Positions 23,513-35,432 of a stretch of DNA of 64,000 bases are shown piece by piece. The position numbers and the translations under genes are program-made. Origin of the DNA: Rhodosporidiobolus odoratus (Eukaryota; Basidiomycota; Microbotryomycetes; Sporidiobolales; Sporidiobolaceae); contig JAOANU010000019.1 of the NCBI GenBank assembly GCA_034387635.1, positions 248,001-312,000 on the forward strand. The letters run 5' to 3'. Under the pieces are notes generated by a model. That model saw only the letters and a program-made list of their open reading frames with translations, was not told the DNA's origin and did no database searches. Position 1 is the stretch's first letter; the number at the start of each line of letters is the position of its first letter.

Positions 23513-23671
23513 CTAGTCTTTGTAGGTATATCATATCAGTTTGTGCAGAGAAATGGAAAAAAAAGCAGTGTTTAGCTATATTCCGAAGCGAAGAGCGCCG
23601 AAATCGCAGTCACTTGAGAGACCGGGTTGCAGCGCGGACCAAGAGGTGCATACTGTTTCAATCTCGAGTAT

Positions 23672-26329
23672 TTACGGCTCCTCCGCCCCAGTCTCCTCCC
23701 CCACCCCAGCTTCCTTTTGCTGCAAATACTCCCCCCTTTCGATCCTTCCACAAACCTCTTTCAAAGCCTTACCCACATACTCAAAGTCCTCGAGCTCGAG
23801 GTAGACTTGGGCCGACAGTCGGGTGTAGAAGAGGTTGTTGTGGCTGCGCGGTGGATGAGGGACAGAGAAGAGGCATGCGACGGGAGGTGTTGGTAAGTCT
23901 AGGCTTATTTGAGGAGGGACCGCAGTCCAGGACTTACGCATAGATGGGACAATGAGTCTTGTGTTGGTACACGAGCTCCATTTGCCAGAAGGCGGAGATT
24001 GAGCGCTGTTGATCAGTTGAGAAGGTCGATGGTGCGGGGAGGGGTAGTTGAACGTTGACCTGTAGACATGCAAAGCCGTGAGTGACTCAACCGGTCGTCG
24101 ACTGTCTTTACAGCACACCAGGAAAGAGAGCGGAAGAGAGGAACAGAGTCAAGCGCACCATAGTCCCAATCAACTCCCCCTCTCCCTCCTTGTTCCTCAT
24201 AACTCTCGTCCCTAACACCCCAGCAACCACCTCTCCCCCCTTCTCCGCAAGTCCACGACAGTACTCATAGATCTTCTCTTCCCCTCCCAGGATGTCTCGA
24301 CGAAAATCGAGCGCGGCAAGGGTCGAGAGGACGGGAGACCAATCGACGGTTCCGTTCCAGACGAATTCAGAGATCCAACTTGATGAGGTTGAGGGTGTGC
24401 GAGGGCGGTAGGAATGACCGATGGGGATGGAATGAATCAGGTGTTGATACCTGGCAACGCAAAAGGCGAAAGAGGAAAGAAAAGGCAGAAAGATACCACA
24501 CGATTGCGCCGTCAGCGGACGTGGCTAGGGAAGAAGGTTGAAGGACGCACCGCTTGTCGACGTAAAGAACTGCTACAGCCCGATGTGCCATGAGCCATTT
24601 GTGACAATTCGAGATCCAGAAATCAGGTCGGGCAGTGCGGAGCGAAACGGGGGTTTGACCGATCTGATGAGCGGCGTCGATAAGACTGACGGGTCGAACA
24701 AAAGAAGCCCCGCTGATCAGAATTCGCCAGAAGTGGGAGAAGAGGGGACGAACCTAAGCACCTCTTTCTCCCGGAACAGCTTGACAAGCCTCTCCCACGG
24801 TACCACCACCCCGGGTGAAGCACTTATAGCATCGACTAACGCAAGACGGACTTTTCTCCCAGTTCCGTCGCTGTCAGCTTCTTCGATCGCACGGCGAACT
24901 TGGTTCAGGAAGGCGTCGTGTGAGATGGGGTAGGTTATGGGGACGGGGAGGAGGGAAAGGGAGAGATGCGAATGGGTGTCGATTATGTATTGGAGAGTGG
25001 CGGCGCAGGCATTGTAGCTGGGCGTGGAGACTACGTCAGGGTGGAGGCCCAGAAGAGGAGGGCAGGAAAGTGGAAGGAAGGGGAAAGTGAGAAACGCACA
25101 TGCTGGTTGAGATGTACAACAATCGATCATCCTTCTTCCACTCCGTAGTCAAGCTCCGCAGAACGGTATTGATCCCAAGTGTCGCATTGCCGACCATGAC
25201 CAGATCGTTCGTATCACAGCCTACGAGGTGACCCAATCTCGTTCGTAGCTTGACTAGCTCTGCTTCATATTCAAGTTTCATGAATCGGTCTGGAGCCGAG
25301 TCAATATGGTCTTGTATCTGGCGGAAGCGATCGACGACCGGGGTCGGGGCGAGTCCGTAGGAGCCTGTCGACGTCCGGTGGGCTTAGTCCTGCAAGAAGG
25401 TGCTGGTGGAAGAGAAGGGAAAGAAAACGTACCATGGTTGATATTGACCCACCCTTCCTCAAGCCTCCAGTACATCTCTCTCAGCTTCTTCCCGTATTCT
25501 ACTTTCCCCAATCCATTCTCCTCCTCCTTCTCGATCTCGACCTCCTCACCCTTCTCCTTCGTTTCCAATTCTTTCTCCACCTTTTCCACCTCCGCCCGGA
25601 CCCCTCTTGGCGTGATCAACCCCCCCATAGCTCTCCTCCGATCCACTTCGGCATAGTCAGGGTTTCCTTCCGCTCCAGCGCCCACCCACCGGTGAGCAGA
25701 CTCGCGGAGGAAAGTTTGAAAGGACCAGAGAGAGGGGGAGAGACGGGTCAGAGGGGCGGTCCAGACGTAGACGGTTGCTGGGATCGGGCTTGACGTAGGA
25801 TGAGACGAGGGGGTGGAGGATAAGAGAGTGACGGAACAGGGGGATCGGGTGTATTCCTGTCGAGAGCACAAGGTGGATGAGCAGACTCAAGACAGAAAAG
25901 CGGCAGGGGAAGGGTGCATACGTCTCCTTCGAACTCGTCTAGTAGCTTGACATCTGTCTTTGTTAAGCCAGTGACCAGGACGCCTTGGACGGAGGCTTCG
26001 TCAGCCTGTAGTGGCCGGTTTAGAACACTTTCGCCGTTTTCCTTGGGTATGACGGCGGGGTAGTCTGGGCCAGAGAATCAGTGTCAGCTGCCAGCGCTTC
26101 CGTCTGTAGCTACGGACAGGTCCATGGTTGCGACACTCTGTCTCTCGGGCTGTACGAGAGAAGGAGTGTGAGAAAACGGACCTTCTCCCTTAACGTGCAC
26201 CCTGACATGGTCGAGCAGAACTGCGTCTTGACTTGTGAGATGCTGTCCAGGGTTACCGATGACCCTTGAGAGTACGGCAGCGTGACAGAGAGTGCCATAG
26301 AAGAAGAGCGAGTGGGTGATTTCGGTCAT
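23672..26329 (-). CDS. Fusion protein: gamma-glutamylcyclotransferase (AIG2-like) domain plus class V PLP aminotransferase/C-S lyase domain
   Basis: Nine minus-strand exons: 26329-26182, 26064-25922, 25856-25433, 25364-25100, 25017-24754, 24685-24551, 24450-24159, 24059-23938 and 23843-23672 (654 residues). Residues 1-190 are an AIG2/GGACT-like cyclotransferase: FFYGTL near the start (substrate loop), DYPAVIP, and [10 protein letters not shown] at 90-99 containing the acidic catalytic region. Residues 215-654 are a class V aminotransferase-fold enzyme: [20 protein letters not shown] (D418, which holds the PLP ring nitrogen) and SNCHKW (K444, the PLP Schiff-base lysine). Exon 3 encodes the end of the first domain, a Glu/Lys-rich linker and the start of the second in one uninterrupted frame, so the fusion is not a splicing artefact of mine. 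Related class V enzymes include cysteine desulfurase-like and ergothioneine C-S lyases; the real substrate is unknown. The gene is divergent from POT1-like A. Confidence 0.88.
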
Positions 26330-26560
26330 GAGTTGTCGGGGTTGAGGAAGAGGAGGAAAGGAGCGAGATCAAGTTGGAATGGCGTCGAATCGGTCGGAAC
26401 GGGTGCCTGTCGAGTCTATCAGCGCGGTGTAGGCTCGTTCGACTAGTCCAGAGGAGTTCGAGGGGAGTTAGTCAAGCCGACAAGTCGACGCGATCGTGGA
26501 CGAGGCTTTGTCCTCCACTGCTTGACTCGCTACGCGACTGATGGTTTCCAAGTCCCTGAC
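26330..26560. promoter_or_regulatory. Short bidirectional promoter between the fusion enzyme and POT1-like A
   Basis: Only 231 bp separate two start codons pointing in opposite directions, so the two genes probably share control elements. The stretch contains GTCGAC and CGATCG palindromes near 26485-26495. No known site is asserted. Confidence 0.5.
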
Positions 26561-28976
26561 ATGACTGACTCCCAGCTTACCGCCACCGTGACACCCCTTA
26601 CCCTGTCCTCCATCGCCTGTTCAACCTCTTCCCTTTTTCCCGCTTCAGCCGTCCTCCGCGGTCTCGTTGTCTCCGTACGACCTTTCTCGCACCATACCAA
26701 ACTCGGACACGTTGTACTCAGCCCAGCGAGCTCCGACGAAGATCAGTCTACCCGCCTTGAGATTGAAATGAAAGGATGGTGGGCTGAGAAAGCGAGTGCC
26801 AGGTTCAGGCAGGGGGAGGTCGTCATACTCCGAGCCGCCGGCGGAAAGTTGCTAGATGGCAGCTCCAAGGGAAAAGAGAAAGAGGGGAGCGCAGGGCGGA
26901 AGAGGTTGCGCTTCGAGAAGGGCTTGCAAGGCTGGGTATTGAGAAAAGGCGGACAGCAGGAATTGCTTCGGTACAAGGGTCAGTTGCTCGATTAGGATTT
27001 CCCCCTCAGAGTCTACTGATCCTTGCAACGTCTTCAGCTACCGACCCGCGTCCTTTCAGCTCCGCTATGCCGCCAGCGGCGCCAATCGTTCCCTCCAGGA
27101 AACCTGCCGGTAAACCTCCTGGGAAACTTGTGGTACAGCCCACTCTGGCCACAGCCACTACATCTGCCGTGCCTCCAGCACCGCCGCCGACGATTGCCCA
27201 CGTTCAGCCAGAAAAAACCGCTCTCTCTACCAAACGACCTCGACGGTCTACTCCTCCGCTTCCACCTGAGCCACGCGAAGAAACGCCTTCCGCCGCCAAG
27301 ACTAGCGCTCCAGGAGAAGGGTTTCGCTCGAGGAAGCGCAGAAGGAAGGAAGAGCAGCTTGGGTGGGGTCTGTCAACCGTGCGTTTCTTGCCCTTTGCGC
27401 CCATCCCACTGTTCGGCTTTATTAACGAGCTGACTTTTCATGCAGAGCGCCGGTACCTTCTACACCGCCTTTTCCGACTTGCCGGGAGTGCTGGCTGCCT
27501 CTGCACGAAGCGGCCCGACCGCGAAAAAGCTGGTCAATATCTTGGCCCTCGTGAGTGACCCCGGCGAAGCTTGCGCACCGAGAAAGCCAGATGGAGGTGT
27601 GTTTCGCGTTTGTATCTTTCTTTCCAACGTACTGACAATCTCTTTGAGTCGAAGATTGGTACCGCCGCCTCACCCTCACATGTCCTTCTCGCCCTACATC
27701 CCCTGTCGAGGTTCAGTGGTACGCCAAAACAGCCGAGGCGCTACCGCAGATAAGCTACGGAGACCTACTTCTCGCAGAAGGCTTAATTGTAAGCTTCCAA
27801 CCTTCTTCCTCTTTCTTACCGCCTTCGTTGCCGAGTTTCTTCCTGTCTGACAACCTCGTCTTCGCAGCTCAGAGGCTCGTCCCTCTCGCCTACCCTTATG
27901 GCAGGCTCCTACGACCCCGTCCCCCACGCCGTCCTCTCCCCCTCCCATCTTTTCGCTCCCTCCGGCCCAACACAACATCCCACTCCTGCTCCACCTGCCC
28001 CAGATCGCCCTCCGACGATTCCACTGCACGAGTGGAGGAGGACTTTGATGCTCAGCCCGATTGGGGTTGGACTCGATGAGGAGGAACTTGCACATGCGGT
28101 AAGGGTGGCGAGGTACTTTCGTCGAGAATCGGTTGATGCTACTGCGGGGGCAACGGTTTCACCCGATACCTATTCAACGAAAGCGTCGGCGACAGCGGAT
28201 CAGTACGAGGTGAAGCAGACTGATATGGCGTCGAGGGCGGTCACACCAGCGACAGCCGCTTTCAAGGGTAGTCGACCCTTGGTGCGGATTTCGGAGCTCG
28301 AGGAAGGGAAGTTTTGCGATGTGGTCGGCATGGTGCGCTCCTCCCTTCCTCCATGGCTCTGACTTCTCCCCCGCATTGGTTCTCACTCGGCCTCGCCATG
28401 AATCGCCTCGACAGGTTACCAATCTCTCAGCCCACTCGCCCTTTCCCCTCTCCTCCCTCCCTTCAAACCACTCCGCCGATCTCTTCATCACAGACTACAC
28501 CTCCCACCCTCTCTTGAAACCCTACGATTCCCCAACTTCCACCAGTCCCGGCGTCGGACTCGCCGGTAAATTGACCCTGAGAATCTCCCTCTTTGGGTAT
28601 CAGGTCGAACCTTTGATTCCTTTTGTAAACCCACAAGGTACGGGGGGGATCAAGCGGGGTTTGATGGTACATCTGCGGAATCTGAGAGTTAAGAGAGATC
28701 AGGAGGGGGGGTGGTTGGAGGCTACGCTGGTGGAGGAGAGGGAGGAGAGGTGGAGGTGGAAGAGGGATTTGACGGTCTTGCAGAGCAGTAGAGAGGGCAA
28801 AGGGTTGGAGGAGAGCTGGAGGGTCGCGGCCAAGGGGGTGCAGGCGTGCGTCTTATTTCCTTTCGTTGTCTTTTCTCTTGCTCTGTCGCCTTGGCGCGGG
28901 CGTGTCCGTGCTGATTGCGTCTCTGTGTTGTCGCAGACGACATCGCGAGTATTGGGCGAAGCAGAGCCAGCAATGA
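26561..28976 (+). CDS. POT1-like telomere end-binding protein A, lacking the C-terminal domain
   Basis: Seven exons (26561-26978, 27038-27378, 27446-27596, 27655-27788, 27868-28332, 28415-28845, 28937-28976) encode 659 residues. The N-terminal 140 residues form a beta-rich OB-like region similar to that of POT1-like B. A disordered basic linker ends in RKRRRKEEQLGWGLST, and B has RKRRRERNAEIRTSWGLQT. The first POT1 OB fold follows (residues 254-350; NILALVSDP, DWYRRLTLTCPS, ISYGDLLL). The second OB fold has GKFCDVVGMV, ADLFITDYTSHPLL and LMVHLRNLRVK. POT1 proteins bind single-stranded telomeric DNA in the nucleus. Intron positions and phases match B through ARHREYWA, then a stop follows, so A ends where B continues with about 190 more residues. 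Exon 3 could end at an earlier GTGAGT (27551), but that breaks the frame. Start is the first in-frame ATG. Confidence 0.82.
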
Positions 28977-29428
28977 ACCTACCCCACCACGTTTGCCTCT
29001 GACGCTGAGGCTACCGGTCGAGTAAAACGGGTGAGGCAGGAGCCGGGGCAATCGCATGGTTACGTAGGGATCCGTAGCACTAGCGTCGTTCTCCTGCCAG
29101 CTTGCTTGCGCCTCGCTCGCAAAGGAAGAAGACGAGCAAGTCCGGTCGCAGCCCTGGTTTTCTTTTTCCTCCCTCTTACCACACTCCCCGTTTCTCGGCT
29201 ACCGCATCTAGTCGTAGCCTTTCTGTGCTCTCCATTGGCTCACTTGATAATCGTGGTCGTCGGTAGAAGGGCAAAGTCGATCCGGACTCCGACTTGGACA
29301 ATCTCAACTTTCATTTGTTGACCTCCTTTTTTTTTCTCCCTCTCTACTTTCTCTCCTCGCAGCCCCGCAAATCAGGTACTGGACCCCGAACGTAGATCTT
29401 ATAGGTCCACGACACCCATACGAGGTTC
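28977..29428. other. Intergenic region between POT1-like A and the long coiled-coil gene
   Basis: I looked here for a continuation of POT1-like A matching the extra C-terminal exons of B (motif FCP/YCPVC and later SCLDHG). Nothing similar was found, which supports a truly shorter A protein. T-rich pyrimidine tracts lie at about 29325-29355. Confidence 0.5.
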
Positions 29429-32400
29429 ATGACCAGCGCTCCGGTGGAAGAATCAAAGTGGACGAAGTGGTTCAGCAGGAATGGGCAGGGGGAGACGAAC
29501 GACTCGGAGGCAGCAAAGGGCGGTCTCGGGACAAGCGGTACGCCTGACGCTCAAGCAGCGGGCGGAATACGCGACGATAGGCAGCTCGCAGTGAAGAACG
29601 CAGGGGGCGAGACGAGGTCCGGAGGAGGATTGGCAGGAAGTGAAGGGAACGGAACACTCGGTACGCTCGATGCTTTCTGCCTGTCGGGAGTGACGGAGCT
29701 GAATATATTCATGCCCGCTGCAACAGGTCCGTCTCTTCGGCTGTGGGCGAACGGCGAGTCGACCGCTTTTTCACCGGCATCGAATGTCGGCGAGCTCCCT
29801 CCCGACCGCCTGGTCTATCCGCTCGTCTGGCAAGCTTGGCAAAGTACTCAAGATGCTCACCAGTCGCTGGAGCAAGGTATGCTCTTCTCGACCAATCGAA
29901 GCCTCCAACAGGGCTGACATCTTGTTTTGTTCGGCTTTGCAGGCTTCCGCGAGCCTCTCGGGGGTCTTCGCGCCCCTTCGCCGAAGCAATACTTCGCCAC
30001 AGACCTGTTCGGCCCAAGAACACAGCAGCACTGCCCACCTGCCTCCTCGGCTGCACCAGCTGTCCCTCGCGCCGACTTGAGCACATCGTCCGCTCGCCAC
30101 AACGACGGCCCTGCCTCCCCTCGAGCTACTCTCACCTCCCCTTCCCCGCTCTCTCTCAATCCGTCCGCCTCAGTGTTCACCCTCGGCGGCACGAAGCCTT
30201 TGACATCTCCGACTCCTTGCTGCACAAGTCCGCTCGACGCCTTCGGTCACACTGAAGGCTTCGATTGGTCCTCAGTAGCTCCTCCACCTCCATCTGACAT
30301 AAGCGCTCTTCCTTTCAACGGCAGCGTCTTCGGCGGCGACGATGAGCGGAGCCAGGCGCCTCTCGAGCCCTTGCAGTCGTTCTTCTCCCTGGTCGATCAC
30401 ACTCGTGCTGCTATCATCTCACCGCCCAGAACCAAGGCGAATAGTACGATTGACGCGGAGGGAAAGAGACCTGCGGATACGAGCGGGACTTTTGGCGGAC
30501 TTGACCCGGAGGAGAAGATCAGGTTGCAGGAGCAGCTCGCGAGCGGACGGGTGAGCAAGGCCATCGAGATCAAGAAGCCTACTCCGCAACCACGAGCTGC
30601 ACTCTTTGTGCCTACACTACTTCTGCCTACGCCCACGCTCACCCCCATCGGTTCCCCCACCAAGCCTCGTCTCTCCACTTCGACCTCTACCACCCCACCT
30701 TCTACCACCCCGCCCTCGGCCTACCATACGCCGGTCGACACTCCTCCCCTATCGAGTCCTTCTTCCCCTCCATCGCCTCTCTACGAAGCGACAAACGCGG
30801 AGGAGAAGAAGCCTTCCTTGTCCACCGATTCTGGTCCGCCCAGCTTCGACGTCCAGCCTGTACTCGACTCTCTCGCGTCTGCCTTTCCTTCCGCTGCCCT
30901 CGTATCCACATCTTCGAGCTCTGCCCCTCAGCATAATTCTGCGACCTGGTCTCCGCTGTCTGCCACGCCGTCCGCTTGGAGCGACCATTCGCTTCCTTTC
31001 TCGCCGCCTACCTCTCCACCTTCGATCAAAAGTGTTGAAGAGAGCCTGAATGACGGACTGCGGGCTGGAAGTCCCACTGGAGCGACGCACACCGCGCCGG
31101 TCGTGGCGGAAGAGGCGAAGACGGTGAGGCCGGCATCGCCAGCACCGTCGACGAGTGGGGCGAATCTCCCGTCCGCCCAGGGTCTCGCCGCTTCGAGTAA
31201 GGACTACAGACAGAGTGAAGAGGCTGACGGAGGCGAGGCTTCGAAGCAAGGAGCGGATCAGGAGCCTGCGGCGAAAAGGCTCCGAGTTGGGAAGGCCAAC
31301 GTTGCATCTTCGGTGCGTTTCTTCCCGAACTGCCTTTTAGCAATCTGACTAACACTGCTTCCAAAGGCTCCTTCTTCTCCGATCAAGAGCTTCCTCCACG
31401 CCGACTTTGGATCTTCACCTCCTTCCCCTGCCATTTCTCCTCGCGGTTCTTCGAGAACGAGTTTCTCGACCGCTTCTTCCAGTTCCGTCGGCGAGATCGT
31501 CCGCTCAGACGCCCTCGGCGCCTCAATCAATACGGTAGTTCCGTCCCCATCTTCCCTTGCCCGTCCACCTTTCGTCACTTTCAACTCCTTGCGCACTCAT
31601 GTCTCCCCCACCTCGAACTACGCAACCCAAGCCTACGGTCCCAGCCTGCCTCCGACCTACTTCCCCCCTCAGCAATCTCCCTTTCTTCCCGACCCCTTCA
31701 ACCCTTTCCAACCTTACCCACCTCAGCTCCCCCCAGGCGCCGACCCCCTAACCCTAAGCCGACTCCTCCAAGAAGCTCAAGCCAAAAACGGAGTCTTGCA
31801 GAATAAACTCGACAAGTACATCCGCAAGCATCAAGAGGATGGGAAGAAGATCGCGCAGCAAGCTGATGAGCTTGAGAGGCTTGTGGCGGAAGGTACGGGG
31901 GCGAAGAGGAGAATCAAGGAGGCGGGGGTGAGCCGTGGACGTGGAGTGGGAGGAGGATGGGGGACTAGTCGAGAGAAGGAGAGGGAGAGGGAAGCGGAAA
32001 GACGTGCTGAGAGTGCGGAAAGGGAGGTCCGAGAGCTGAAGAAGAAAGTTGAGGAGGAGAAGAGGGGGATGAGGGAGTGGGCGGGGCAGATGGAGAGGCA
32101 GAGGTTGACCGATGAGTTCGGTAGGAGGAAGGGAGAATTGGAGAGGATCGGGAGGGGCGAGGTGGGACGGTCGAGAGAGGTGAGCTTGCGTGCGGAGCTT
32201 GAGGAAGAGCGGGGCCAGAACGAGCGCTTGCGGAGGGAGCAGAGGCAGAGCGAGGGGAATGCGGCAGAGCTGGGGAGTGTCCGTGGTACGTGCCTTCGCT
32301 CAAGTGCGGTACGATCCGTCTCATGTTTACCGTTCTCGCAGCTGAGCTGGCTATCAAGAACGCCGATCTCAAGCAGCTTCAAACCCTGCACGCTGACGAT

Positions 32401-33472
32401 CAGAGACAGCTACAGCTCCTGCTTCAGAGCACTTTACAACCGGACGCAAACAGGGGAGAGCTTGAGATCAAGCTTGCCGCCGTAAAAAAGGAGCGAGGTG
32501 CGCTTTGCTACTCCGTCGCTCTGTCTTTATATCTGCGTTGATGCTGCTCTCACCATCAGACTACCACCTCAGCTTGAGAGGCGAAGCCGTCTCCGACGTC
32601 GTTCGCTTCGAAGATGCACTCTCCGACGCCACCGCCAACTCTCGTTCCCTTCTGCAAACCCTTGACCTCGTGATCTCGACCACCGACTCCTCATACAACC
32701 TAGCTCAACAAGTCCTCACTCGTGCCGACTACTGCGTCGAGAGGACCACACAAGCCTACACGGACTTCAAAGCTAGAGTCGTGCCGCTGCTTCGTCAGCA
32801 AGAAGAGCGGTGCACGACTCTTGAAGACGTTGAGGAGGAGAGAAAAAGGCTCCAAGGTGAGGCGGAGGCGAAAAGCGTGACGTTGGGGCGCTTGGAGAAG
32901 GAAAAGGCGGAGCTGGAGGGTTTGTTGAGCCAAAAAGTTCGGGGTGAAGGAGAGCTGAAAACTGCGAAGGAGAGAATGGATGTCGAGGTCGGAAGCCTGA
33001 AACAAGAGGTACGCATTCTCGTATTCGTTCAGTCTTCCGTGATATTCTCACTCATCAAGGACGTGGCTTTCAGCTGTCCAAACGCGAACAAGCCTACCTC
33101 ACGCTCGAGACCAACTTTCGCGAAACGGTCAAGAATCTCGACGCAGTGCTCAGAGAAGAGGACACCAGAGTCAGAGAGATCAAAGCTGTGCACGCTGAGG
33201 CGGAGGAGCTCAGAGCTGCCAACATCAGCTTTGGCCGTGAGGTGGAAGCGATCAGACGCGAGCTGGAGGAATCAAAAAAGAGTGCGTTTTCTTTCTCACA
33301 CCTGCCTTACCTCGGCGAGAACTCGCTTGTTTGTCTGCCTCTCTGACTGTCCTCCTGCGTGCGTAATGGCTGACACGCACTCTGCTGAACGTCCCTTACA
33401 GAGCCGAACAGCGGAGTCTCCCGCTTTCTCGCCGCATCGCCTTCGTCGACAAGATGTTCGCAGGCCGGCTAG
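29429..33472 (+). CDS. Long coiled-coil protein with a disordered N-terminal half
   Basis: Exons: 29429-29876, 29943-31312, 31367-32285, 32342-32497, 32560-33008, 33074-33281 and 33402-33472 (1206 residues). No family is recognised. Residues 1-600 are Ser/Pro/Thr-rich and probably disordered, with a nuclear-localisation-like patch AAKRLRVGK near residue 595. From about 700 to 1175 the protein is almost continuous coiled coil: LTLSRLLQEAQAKNGVLQNK, AERRAESAEREVRELKKKVE, then a globular-looking helical insert (LSLRGEAVSDVVRFEDALSD), and a final coil to ELEESKK. The last exon adds 23 residues. Such a layout suits a cytoskeletal, spindle-pole or nuclear-architecture scaffold, but that is inference. 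It sits in tandem with POT1-like A with a 452-bp gap. Confidence 0.72.
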
Positions 33473-33662
33473 AGGGGTGACGAGAATGGTTCTGCTTGTC
33501 GTACATCACTCCAGATCCTAGGAGACAGCGCTTGCAAGGTTTGTGCATGTTGTCCACATCCGGGTATACCGGCGCTTCCGAGCACCGAGGTATTTTGACC
33601 TTCGCAATTCGGCTTTGGACTGCTTCTTGTTCTGTTTCACCTCACTTTCTGCTCGAGTCACT

Positions 33663-35039
33663 ATGACGGCGCTATCTGCTGCTTCGATAGCGTTCTGTTC
33701 TGCTATGAAATCTAGTTTACCGGTGGTTCTGCCTCCCATGGCAGGGGTGGCGGGCGGTGGACTCGCTGCTGAGGTGTTCAAGGCGGGGGGAGTAGGGTTT
33801 ATTGGAGCGGTACGTTCCGTGTCCTTCTGTCGGTCCGTTCTTCAGTCCCTCACTCGCCGATCGATGCTTTGGCAGACACACCGTCCATTGGAAAACCTCA
33901 AGGAGGAAGTCGAGTCTGCGAGATCAATTCTAGGGCTCACGGCTACGGACGAGCTTCCGTACGTCCCCTGACTCTTTCATCTGTCATCCCCAATCTTACC
34001 GCGCTAGGTGTACACATTCTTCCAGCCTCGGCGCCGGCTTCATCGCCTGGCGTTGCGAACCTCCCTTTTCCTCGTCCGCCTCGCAAGGCCTCTCCTACGC
34101 GACGACTTGGCTACGCTACATGCTCTTCGAAGCTCGCTTCCGACATATCTGGCTATCCTTCAGCCATCGGGGCGTGGACGGACTGGAAGACTGGGTAAAG
34201 ACGGTGAGGGAGCTGGAGAGGGAAGGAGCGAAGGGTGAGGCGGAGAAGGAGAGGACGGAGAGAGCTAGGGTATATGTGATGATTCAGGATGAGGAGGCTG
34301 GGCGGAGGGCGAGAAGATGGGACGTTAATGCGGTGGTGGCGCAGGGTAAGCTCGGTTTTGCCCCACTTCTTCCCAGAGTCTTGCTATGCCCTTCAGGTCT
34401 CTTCTCTCGCGCGCGGTCCACACGCAACTGATCCGCTCCCGACTGCAGGGACAGAATCGGGCGGCCACGGTCCGACTCATCAAGCGGGTCAACCAGTCCT
34501 CTCCCTGATCAAATCCCTCGCTCCAGCTTTTCCTCCCGACGCCGTTCCCTTCCTCCTCGCCGCCGGCGGTATCGCTGGATCCGCCTCACTGCCTCCCGCC
34601 TTCTGCGCCGGTGCATCCGCCGTAGTGTGCGGCACCGTTCTCTCCGCGACTTCCGAATCGCTTCTACCACCAAAGCAGAAAGAGCTTCTCATTGCCGCGT
34701 CTCTAGACTCGAGCATCCGGAGTGGGTCGTGGGACATTGCTCGCGACGGGAAGAACCATTGGCCGGAAGGGGTAGATGGAAGGGCACTGAGGAATTCGGT
34801 ATTTGAGGAGGAAGGAAAGGTCGGAGCGAAAGAGGCGGCGGAACGGTACAAGCTGGCGGTGAAGGAGGGGGATGTTGAGAGGGTGGTTACTTGGGCAGGT
34901 GCGTCTGCGACCCTTCTACGACCGTCTGCACGGAGCTTTGTGAGCTGACTTTGCCTCTGCATCAGGGTCCGGTGTGGGCGAGATCAAGGCGGTGCGACCA
35001 GCGGGGGAAGTAGTGCGATCCCTCTTTGGCCCGTACTAG
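33663..35039 (+). CDS. Nitronate monooxygenase (2-nitropropane dioxygenase family)
   Basis: FMN enzyme that oxidatively denitrifies alkyl nitronates such as propionate 3-nitronate. Exons: 33663-33809, 33876-33958, 34026-34345, 34449-34898 and 34966-35039 (357 residues). The N-terminus has LPPMAGVAGGGLAAEVFKAG and VGFIGA, the FMN-binding barrel start of the family. Later blocks are LGAGFIAW, VVAQGTESGGHG (family GGHG motif with the catalytic-region histidine), PFLLAAGGIAGSASLPPAFC and GASAVVCGTVLSATSES (phosphate-binding end of the barrel). All frames close, and length is typical. It likely acts in the cytosol or in peroxisomes; no clear targeting signal is visible. Confidence 0.9.
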
Positions 35040-35432
35040 TGTTTGGATCAGCAGAGAGCCTGTAACGCCCGTCTTCGTCGCAGTCCTTCGGATTGTTTTT
35101 TTCTTGGCTTGAGGACGCGTCTCGACGCGCCTCGACAGTGGCACTCAACGGCTTTCTTTTCGCCACTCGCTCCCGCTCTCAGTGCCCAGGGTTCAGCTTA
35201 CTATATACAGCAGCAGGATCTGCCCTTTCACCTTTGTCAGCTAGACTATCGCCGGCGCCCACCGTCGCTGGGACCTCTCCCCAATTCACCCTCTCCTGGC
35301 CTCCCTTCCTTCGGTTCCTCGAACTCCCGCTTGAACGACTAGCACAACACTCTACGCACCGCCTGCGGCTGGCCCTCACACTCGTTAACTTTCGCCTATC
35401 CAGTTTACCCTAGTCCCTCGTTACTTTCCATC
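35040..35432. promoter_or_regulatory. Promoter region of the secreted beta-trefoil-like gene with a TATATA element
   Basis: The hexamer TATATA is at 35203-35208, 225 bp before the ATG. Pyrimidine-rich sequence leads to the start codon. This is the only clear TATA-like element I noticed near a start in the window, and it would fit a strongly or conditionally expressed secreted product. Confidence 0.45.

Noticed and set aside
27551..27654. GTGAGT donor at 27551 in POT1-like A
   Set aside because: It is a better-looking donor than the one chosen, but the next exon would hit a stop. The donor at 27597 keeps frame and matches the paralog.
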